Assembly (NCBI GenBank): GCA_910585615.1
Contig: CAJUFO010000106.1
Span: 1 to 10,433, forward strand
DNA: 10,433 bases
DNA from: an uncultured Acetatifactor sp.
Lineage (GTDB): Bacteria; Bacillota; Clostridia; Lachnospirales; Lachnospiraceae
Direction of reading: 5' to 3'
The notes beneath the pieces are model-generated. The model did no database searches, was not told where the DNA came from, and worked only from the letters and a program-made list of their open reading frames with translations. The translations under genes and the position numbers were made by a program. Shown here one piece after another: positions 6,201 through 10,433 of the stretch; position 1 is the first letter of the stretch, and each line of letters starts with the position of its first letter.

Positions 6201-7591
6201 CGCTCTGCCAGCGATTCCTCTGCCAGATAGCTTTTCTGTTTTTCTATGACTGTCCTCATGGCCTCCGGCCCAGGCCCGCCGATGGTCAGGCGCTTTTCCA
6301 CGCAGGTCTTAAGGGAAACCGCGTCATAGATGTCGGCCTCGAATTTATCGCTGATCCGCTGCAGCTCCTCCAGGGACAGTCTGTCGATGGAGCTTCCCTT
6401 ATCCACGCAGTACAGCACCAGCCTGCCGATGATGCCGTGGGCATCCCGAAAGGGCACGCCCTTCCCCACCAGATAGTCCGCAGCGTCCGTGGCGTTGGTG
6501 AAGCCGTTCATGGCGCTCTCCGCCATGCGCTCTTTCCGGAACCGCATGGTGCGCAGCATGCCGGTGAACAAGGCCAGGCAGTTCTCCACCGTGTCTATGG
6601 CATCGAAGGTCAGCTCCTTGTCCTCCTGCATGTCCTTGTTATAGGCCAGGGGGATGCCCTTCATGGTGGTCAGCAGGGACATCAGCGCCCCGTAGACCCG
6701 CCCCGTCTTGCCCCGCACCAGCTCCGCGATGTCGGGATTCTTCTTCTGGGGCATGATGCTGCTGCCGGTGGAATAGGCATCATCTATCTCCACGAACTGG
6801 TATTCGTTGGAATTCCAGATGATGATCTCCTCGCTGAAGCGGCTTAAGTGCATCATCACCGTGGACAGGGCCGCCAGGAATTCTATCAGGTAATCCCTGT
6901 CGGACACGGAGTCCATGCTGTTCAGGGTGGGCCCGGCGAATCCCAGCAGGGAAGCCGTATAATCCCTGTCCAGCGGATATGTAGTGCCCGCCAGGGCCCC
7001 GGCCCCCAAGGGACAATAGTTCATCCTCTCATAGATGTCCGCCATGCGCTGTCTGTCCCGGCGGAACATCTCAAAATATGCGCCGTAGTGGTGGGCCAGC
7101 GTGGTGGGCTGGGCCTTCTGGAGATGGGTGAAGCCCGGCATGTAGGTCCCGATGTTCTCCTCCATCGCGGCCAGAATCACGGCCAGGAGGTCTTTCAGCA
7201 GCCCGTCCACCTCCGCCACATGCTTCCTGGTGTAGAGCCGCATGTCCAAAGCCACCTGGTCGTTGCGGCTCCTGCCGGTGTGCAGCTTCTTGCCCGTGTC
7301 GCCGATGCGGCGAATCAGCTCCGCCTCCGCGAAGCTGTGGATGTCCTCGCAGCTTTCATCGATTTCAATCGTCCCGGCGTCCACATCCTGTCGGATTCCC
7401 GCCAATCCCTCCAGGATTTCGTCTCGCTCCCCCTCCGTCAGGATCCCCTGCTTCGCCAGCATGGTCACATGGGCCATGCTGCCCTCAATGTCCTCATGGA
7501 AAAGCCGCCTGTCAAAGCCTATGGACGCATTGAAGTCGTAGACCAGCCTGTCTGTCTCCTTTGTAAAGCGCCCGCCCCATAATTGTGCCAT
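6185..7591 (-). CDS. argH: Argininosuccinate lyase
   Basis: This 468-residue enzyme splits argininosuccinate into arginine and fumarate, the last step of arginine synthesis, as a cytoplasmic homotetramer of the fumarase/aspartase superfamily. The family signature GSSIMPQKKNP is at 276-286, with Ser278 as the expected catalytic serine. TGRSRNDQ (105-112) and PGFTHLQKAQPTT (152-164, His156 the expected partner residue) are substrate-site motifs. The N-terminus LWGGRF is typical. I chose ATG at 7589-7591, with AGGAGG (7597-7602) five bases upstream; the frame extends 14 codons further to 7633, but those residues run through the ribosome site and are atypical. The last residues (ERNKTE) and the stop are encoded by the 10-bp repeat array. 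It is first in the argH-asd-topB run. argG is not in the window, so regulation with other arginine genes cannot be judged. Confidence 0.96.
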   Translation of the reverse strand: MAQLWGGRFTKETDRLVYDFNASIGFDRRLFHEDIEGSMAHVTMLAKQGILTEGERDEILEGLAGIRQDVDAGTIEIDESCEDIHSFAEAELIRRIGDTGKKLHTGRSRNDQVALDMRLYTRKHVAEVDGLLKDLLAVILAAMEENIGTYMPGFTHLQKAQPTTLAHHYGAYFEMFRRDRQRMADIYERMNYCPLGAGALAGTTYPLDRDYTASLLGFAGPTLNSMDSVSDRDYLIEFLAALSTVMMHLSRFSEEIIIWNSNEYQFVEIDDAYSTGSSIMPQKKNPDIAELVRGKTGRVYGALMSLLTTMKGIPLAYNKDMQEDKELTFDAIDTVENCLALFTGMLRTMRFRKERMAESAMNGFTNATDAADYLVGKGVPFRDAHGIIGRLVLYCVDKGSSIDRLSLEELQRISDKFEADIYDAVSLKTCVEKRLTIGGPGPEAMRTVIEKQKSYLAEESLAERNKTE

Positions 7592-7879
7592 ATCTTCCTC
7601 CTGCTTTTGTCTCATTGAACCGTAAAACTGCATTTTTATACCAAAGACCGCCAGAATCTACAAATCTGTGACGTGTAGTATACATTCTATCACGCATATT
7701 TGATTATAGCAAGCCTGGTTTTTTCACAATTCCTGCCGGGGCAATGCGGCCGCCGCAAAACATGCCGCGAATCGGCACTGTCTTTCATGATTCCCATAGG
7801 TCTTTCGCCATTTCGGACAGACAGTCATAGAACCCCTGCCCGCCGTCCTTCATATGATATAGGAAAAAGGCGAACGGGA
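7592..7879. other. Divergent intergenic region between argH and the ABC importer
   Basis: This 288-base gap separates two divergent transcripts. On the argH side it holds an AT-rich segment with the promoter described separately and a roughly 100-base leader. The leader contains GTATAAAAATGC near 7633-7644, loosely like half of an ArgR operator but too degenerate to call. On the importer side it is GC-rich, with the short hairpin TGCCG-CGAAT-CGGCA (7763-7777). No riboswitch was recognised; in particular no CTGAGA-type TPP element is seen. I found no convincing promoter for the importer; TATGAT at 7853-7858 lacks a -35 box. Confidence 0.5.
7703..7729 (-). promoter_or_regulatory. Extended -10 promoter for the argH-asd-topB unit
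   Basis: On the minus strand TGCTATAAT (7703-7711) is a perfect extended -10 element (TGnTATAAT). A -35-like TTGTGA (7724-7729) lies 15 bases upstream, shorter than the ideal 17; an extended -10 can tolerate a poor -35. A second, overlapping option is TTGCTA (7707-7712) with TAGAAT (7684-7689) at exactly 17 bases. The first would start RNA near 7696, leaving a leader of about 105 bases before argH. Confidence 0.5.
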
Positions 7880-8656
7880 ATGGCATATATGCAGAACATC
7901 CTGGAACTGAAGAACATCGGCTATTCCTACCACAATCTCCACGGGGAGACGAAAGCGCTGCAGGACATCTCCTTCGGCGTCCGGGAGGGGGAATTCATCG
8001 CCATCGTGGGGCCCAGCGGCTGCGGCAAGTCCACGCTGCTGTCCATCATTGCAGGGCTCCTGTCCCCGGAGGAAGGGACAATCGTGGTGAACAATCCCGA
8101 CGGCTCCCTGCACTATCCGAAGATAGGCTACATGCTCCAGCGGGACCACCTGTTCGAGTGGCGCACTGTCTACAGGAACGTGACCTTAGGGCTTGAATTG
8201 AACCATAAAATGACGCCGGAACGCCTGGAGGCGGTAGACCGGCTCCTGAAGGACTACGGGCTGGACAAATTCAGGGATAAGCGCCCTGACGAGCTGTCCG
8301 GCGGCATGAAGCAGAGGGCGGCGCTTATACGGACGCTGGCTCTGGAGCCCCAGCTCCTCCTGCTGGATGAGCCCTTCAGCGCCCTGGACTATCAGACCAG
8401 GCTTTTCGTGTCCGCGGACATCTGCAGGCTGATCCGGGCTGCGGGGAAGACCATGGTCATCATCACCCACGACCTGTCGGAAGCAATCAGCCTGGCCGAC
8501 AGAATCATCGTCCTGTCCGGCCGTCCGGCCGTGGTCAAAAATGAGGTAAGCGTACATCTGACGCTGGCGGACGATTCGCCGCTGGCCGCGAGGAACGCTC
8601 CCGAGTTCCAGCAGTATTTCAATATGCTATGGGAGGATCTGACACATGAAAGCTGA
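7880..8656 (+). CDS. ABC transporter ATP-binding protein, nitrate/sulfonate/taurine type
   Basis: This 258-residue ATPase powers an importer of the NrtD/SsuB/TauB class; it sits at the inner face of the membrane bound to its permease. All nucleotide-binding motifs are present in order: Walker A GPSGCGKST (44-52), Q-loop Gln87 in MLQRD, signature LSGGMKQR (139-146), Walker B LLLLDEP (159-165), D-loop SALD (167-170) and switch His197 in ITHDLSEA. It should be active. I chose ATG at 7880 with AAAAGG nine bases upstream; ATG at 7889 is the alternative. The frame stays open upstream to 7700, but that stretch has no family-like residues. The gene overlaps the permease by 11 bases, so translation is probably coupled. 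The substrate cannot be told from the ATPase; sulfonates, nitrate/cyanate, thiamine precursors and riboflavin-like compounds all use this class. Confidence 0.93.
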   Translation: MAYMQNILELKNIGYSYHNLHGETKALQDISFGVREGEFIAIVGPSGCGKSTLLSIIAGLLSPEEGTIVVNNPDGSLHYPKIGYMLQRDHLFEWRTVYRNVTLGLELNHKMTPERLEAVDRLLKDYGLDKFRDKRPDELSGGMKQRAALIRTLALEPQLLLLDEPFSALDYQTRLFVSADICRLIRAAGKTMVIITHDLSEAISLADRIIVLSGRPAVVKNEVSVHLTLADDSPLAARNAPEFQQYFNMLWEDLTHES

Positions 8657-9491
8657 ACTGACAACGGATTCCGGAAAAAGGAAAAAGGCTTCCTCCGAAT
8701 TGACCAGGCAGGAGGAGTTCATCCGAAAGCACAGAAGGCACCACCATGAAATCGCTTCCTGGCGCACGCTCATCTTCGTCCTGTTTATCGTCCTGTGGGA
8801 GGTCAGCGCCAATCAGAAGTGGATCGACAGCTTTTTCTTCTCCAGCCCCAGCCGCGTGGCGCGCTGCTTTGTGGACCAGATCAGGCACAATGCCATGCTC
8901 TCCCACATCGGCGTGACGCTGCTGGAGACGGTGCTGAGCTTCCTGCTGGTGATCGCGTTCAGCCTCCTGATGTCCACGCTGCTGTGGCACTCCAGGAAGC
9001 TGTCCGAGATACTGGAGCCCTACCTGGTGGTGCTCAACAGCCTGCCGAAATCGGCCCTGGCGCCGCTTTTCATCGTCTGGCTGGGCACCGGCACCCGGAC
9101 CATCATCGTGGCCGGCATGTCCGTGGCGGTCTTCGGCTCCATCATCAGCTTCTACACGGGCTTCCAGCAGGTGGACAATGAGAAGATCACGCTGATCTAC
9201 ACTCTGGGGGGCACAAGGCGGGACGCTTTCCTGAAGGTGGTGCTGCCGGGCTCCGTGCCCATCCTGCTCAGCACCGCCAAGGTGAACATCGGGCTGGCGC
9301 TGGTGGGGGTCATCATCGGGGAGTTCCTGGCGGCCAGGCGGGGGCTTGGGTATCTGATCATATACGGCTCCCAGGTGTTCCAGCTGGACATGGTAATCAC
9401 CAGCATCATCGTGCTGTGCGTCATCGCCCTGGGCTTCTACAAGTCCATCCAAGCCATCGAGCACCAGATTCGGATACGGTTCAAGATGTAA
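8646..9491 (+). CDS. ABC transporter permease, nitrate/sulfonate/taurine type
   Basis: This 281-residue inner-membrane protein forms the channel of the importer (NrtB/SsuC/TauC class, BPD_transp_1 fold). A basic, His-rich cytoplasmic N-terminus (RKHRRHHHE, 28-36) precedes about six membrane spans: roughly 41-53, 89-110, 124-145, 152-171, 206-228 and 249-265. The EAA loop that docks on the ATPase is at about 184-203 (TLGGTRRDAFLKVVLPGSVP), followed by GEFLAARRGLGYLI (225-238), a hallmark of this subfamily. The ATG has GGGAGG (8631-8636) nine bases upstream, inside the end of the ATPase gene. No periplasmic-type binding protein follows, although the class needs one; it must be encoded elsewhere, or the system has lost it. 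Confidence 0.93.
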   Translation: MKAELTTDSGKRKKASSELTRQEEFIRKHRRHHHEIASWRTLIFVLFIVLWEVSANQKWIDSFFFSSPSRVARCFVDQIRHNAMLSHIGVTLLETVLSFLLVIAFSLLMSTLLWHSRKLSEILEPYLVVLNSLPKSALAPLFIVWLGTGTRTIIVAGMSVAVFGSIISFYTGFQQVDNEKITLIYTLGGTRRDAFLKVVLPGSVPILLSTAKVNIGLALVGVIIGEFLAARRGLGYLIIYGSQVFQLDMVITSIIVLCVIALGFYKSIQAIEHQIRIRFKM

Positions 9492-9497
9492 TATCAC

Positions 9498-9561
9498 AAG
9501 GCCAAAAAAGCATATGCTTTCCGGCCTTACATATGCGCCTGTTCAGGCCCGTCGTTTTTTT
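9498..9561 (+). terminator. Hairpins and T-run after the ABC importer, probable terminator
   Basis: Seven bases after the permease stop, AAGGCC (9498-9503) can pair with GGCCTT (9523-9528), enclosing the perfect palindrome AAAGCATATGCTTT (9507-9520). The same GGCCT (9523-9527) can instead pair with AGGCC (9545-9549); this second hairpin is followed within six bases by a run of seven T (9555-9561). A small GCCT/AGGC hairpin lies inside. The T-run makes termination likely, though each stem is short. Confidence 0.5.
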
Positions 9562-9615
9562 CTTCTTCAGACGATTTCATAATAACATCGAACGACTCAT
9601 CTGTCAATCATTTTT

Positions 9616-9634
9616 GTCTTTTTAAGACTTTTTT
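9616..9634 (+). terminator. Small AT-rich hairpin with T-run
   Basis: GTCTT (9616-9620) and AAGAC (9624-9628) form a 5-pair stem with a TTT loop, followed by six T. The stem is short and mostly A-T, so this is at most a weak second terminator between the importer and the XRE gene. Confidence 0.25.
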
Positions 9635-9644
9635 CAAAAATATC

Positions 9645-9673
9645 TTGCATAATATATCAGAGTATTGTACAAT
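9645..9673 (+). promoter_or_regulatory. Sigma-A type promoter of the XRE gene
   Basis: TTGCAT (9645-9650) and TACAAT (9668-9673) are separated by exactly 17 bases in an AT-rich setting. RNA would start near 9680, about 20 bases before the XRE start codon and just ahead of its GGAGG. Two palindromes overlap the -10 box and start site, consistent with repression. Confidence 0.65.
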
Positions 9674-9685
9674 CAAGACAATTGT
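9664..9685. promoter_or_regulatory. Twin palindromes, likely XRE operator
   Basis: ATTGTACAAT (9664-9673) is a perfect 10-base palindrome overlapping the -10 box, and ACAATTGT (9678-9685) is a perfect 8-base palindrome at the start site. Both are built from the same half-site ACAAT/ATTGT, with centres about 13 bases apart. This is the usual layout for a phage-type repressor controlling its own gene; assignment to this XRE protein is inferred from position. Confidence 0.5.
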
Positions 9686-9699
9686 TTGGAGGTAATGTA

Positions 9700-10092
9700 A
9701 TGGAAATGGCGGAAAGGATAAAAGAAAGACGAAAAGCAATGGGTTACACCCAAACAGAACTTGGTGAAAAGCTAGGCCTGCAGGCATCTGCCATAGCAAA
9801 ATATGAAAATGGCCGTGTCGAGAACATTAAAAGAAGCACTATTGCAGACATGGCAGAAGTTCTTGGATGCTCACCATCTTATTTAATGGGATGGTCTGAT
9901 TCCGCAGAAGACATAAAAGGCAAGGATGACCCCTTAACCCTTGATGAAATGCCGACATCGGAGCAATTGGAATTGATGCATTTCAGCAGGCTCAAAAAAT
10001 ATTATGAAATGCTCAACGACATAGGAAAACACGTTGCCGCAGAGAGGATAAAGGAGCTGACAGAGGTGCCGCGATATGTCCAGGAAGAATGA
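9700..10092 (+). CDS. XRE-family transcriptional repressor (Cro/CI-type HTH)
   Basis: This 130-residue protein has an N-terminal helix-turn-helix of the HTH_3/XRE class at about residues 4-65; the DNA-contacting part is GYTQTELGEKLGLQASAIAK (15-34), followed by YENGR (35-39). The following IADMAEVLGCSPSYLMGWSD (48-67) is typical of clostridial phage and ICE repressors. The C-terminal half is charged and helical (RLKKYYEMLNDIGKHVAAERIKELTEVP) and has no S24 peptidase, so no RecA-triggered self-cleavage is expected. The ATG has GGAGG (9688-9692) seven bases upstream; the in-frame TTG at 9682 would overlap that site. It has its own promoter with palindromes suggesting autoregulation. A short gene follows 23 bases later on the same strand. 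Its A/T-rich codons contrast with the GC-rich genes to the left, which suggests recent transfer. Confidence 0.88.
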   Translation: MEMAERIKERRKAMGYTQTELGEKLGLQASAIAKYENGRVENIKRSTIADMAEVLGCSPSYLMGWSDSAEDIKGKDDPLTLDEMPTSEQLELMHFSRLKKYYEMLNDIGKHVAAERIKELTEVPRYVQEE

Positions 10093-10115
10093 AATCTGAG
10101 GAAAGGTGGATTGTC

Positions 10116-10313
10116 ATGTTACGAAAGAAAATCGGTATCTTCTCCGAAAAAGTAATAAATGCGTTAGATTTGGACATTCCAGTCGGGACACCGATATACA
10201 TAGCCGATTCGAATATAGCGCATATGAAAGCTTCCCACCCCGAGGATTTCAGGAAATATGGCGGCGATATGGAATCGGCGTGTTCTTCGTTGTTCTTAAC
10301 TATATTTGTTTAA
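10116..10313 (+). pseudogene. Short, probably truncated gene behind the XRE repressor; possible PBECR-type nuclease remnant
   Basis: This 65-residue frame starts at ATG 10116 with AAAGGTGG (10102-10109) six bases upstream, a better site than the in-frame ATG at 10089, which overlaps the XRE stop. Residues 26-49 (PIYIADSNIAHMKASHPEDFRKYG) contain His36 and a His-Pro pair (41-42). That pattern recalls the start of small phage-associated nuclease-like domains (PBECR families), often found beside XRE genes. This is recognition by eye and is tentative. After about residue 53 the sequence turns into a low-complexity tail (CSSLFLTIFV) and stops, which looks like a break: a complete domain would be about twice as long. 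The likeliest cause is a deletion or insertion joint near 10275-10283. It may be a toxin or nuclease remnant with XRE as regulator, or simply a short protein I do not recognise. Confidence 0.45.
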
Positions 10314-10340
10314 GTTTTATGCAAATACACGCCCTTTTTT
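10277..10340 (+). terminator. Nested inverted repeats ending in T6, terminator-like
   Basis: GGCGTGT (10277-10283) pairs with ACACGCC (10327-10333), and inside it TATTTG (10303-10308) pairs with CAAATA (10322-10327). The right arm is continuous while the left arm is split by about 19 bases. CTTTTTT follows at 10334-10340. It could end plus-strand transcription from the XRE unit. Because it begins at the suspected break in the short gene, it may instead belong to the end of a mobile element. Confidence 0.3.
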
Positions 10341-10366
10341 ACTTCAATTACATCATTTATTCTGGC

Positions 10367-10433
10367 TTACTGATTTTCTGTTGCCATTTTGTAGCCACGC
10401 CATCTAATTTCATGTTCAAATGGCTTAAATCGG
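10367..10433 (-). CDS. C-terminal end of an unidentified minus-strand gene, partial (possible transposase)
   Basis: Reading minus from the window edge, 21 codons end in a TAA at 10367-10369; the peptide is RFKPFEHEIRWRGYKMATENQ split as RFKPFEHEIR then WRGYKMATENQ. Its charged, aromatic composition looks more like real protein than the opposite strand, which is also open here but gives a Phe/Tyr/Cys-rich chain. No domain can be recognised from so little, and an open run this short is not rare by chance. Its position beside a broken gene makes an insertion-sequence transposase plausible, but that is inference only. Confidence 0.3.
   Translation of the reverse strand, partial: RFKPFEHEIRWRGYKMATENQ

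Noticed and set aside
4955..6847. A 630-codon open frame on the plus strand across asd and parts of topB and argH
   Set aside because: It lies antisense to three well-recognised genes, is rich in His, Leu and Gly as expected from the complement of GC-rich coding DNA, and shows no domain.
7592..7633. Fourteen-codon N-terminal extension of ArgH
   Set aside because: It covers the AGGAGG that sits at ideal distance from the chosen ATG, and the family starts near the LWGGRF motif.
7763..7777. Short hairpin in the divergent intergenic region considered as a riboswitch or terminator
   Set aside because: Only five base pairs, no T-run and no recognised riboswitch core around it.
7700..7879. In-frame extension upstream of the ABC ATPase from a TTG
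   Set aside because: It would run through the argH promoter, its residues do not resemble the family, and the ATG at 7880 gives the normal N-terminus.
10319..10433. Plus-strand open frame of 38 codons running off the right edge
   Set aside because: No ribosome site, Phe/Tyr/Cys-rich composition, and in phase with a more protein-like frame on the minus strand.

Overview
The window looks like chromosomal DNA of an anaerobic Firmicute, most likely a GC-rich member of the Clostridia (Lachnospiraceae-like). The reasons are strong AGGAGG-type ribosome sites, several TTG/GTG starts, a clostridial NifU-like/GGGtGRT gene pair, a Lachnospiraceae-style TopB, and housekeeping argH and asd genes. No rRNA, tRNA or CRISPR array was seen. 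The species cannot be fixed from the sequence alone.

Layout. Bases 1-1932, minus strand: a two-gene unit with a NifU-like Fe-S scaffold protein first and a GGGtGRT-family protein second, closed by a hairpin at the window edge. Bases 2110-7591, minus strand: a compact run transcribed in the order argH (argininosuccinate lyase), asd (aspartate-semialdehyde dehydrogenase), topB (DNA topoisomerase III) and a stand-alone left-handed beta-helix protein resembling the acetyltransferase half of GlmU. It starts from an extended -10 promoter near 7703-7711 and probably ends at an AT-only hairpin near 2064-2095. Bases 7592-7879 are the divergent intergenic region. Bases 7880-9491, plus strand: overlapping genes for the ATPase and permease of a nitrate/sulfonate/taurine-type ABC importer, with no substrate-binding protein in view. 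Bases 9492-9699: terminator-like hairpins, then a good promoter overlapped by two palindromes. Bases 9700-10433: an AT-rich accessory stretch with an XRE repressor, a short apparently truncated gene behind it, and the last codons of an unidentified minus-strand gene that may belong to an insertion element.

How the genes work together. The first block is probably linked to iron-sulfur metabolism, although the role of the GGGtGRT protein is unknown. The second block mixes arginine and aspartate-family amino-acid synthesis with DNA topology; this looks like co-transcription, not one pathway. The ABC pair needs a binding protein from elsewhere. The right end has the look of a transferred module: base composition changes, a self-regulating phage-type repressor sits beside a possible nuclease or toxin remnant, and the next sequence may be a mobile-element end. 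The least understood items are the NifU-like/GGGtGRT pair, the GlmU-like half-protein, and the broken repressor-linked gene. I did not find a convincing wholly new system.
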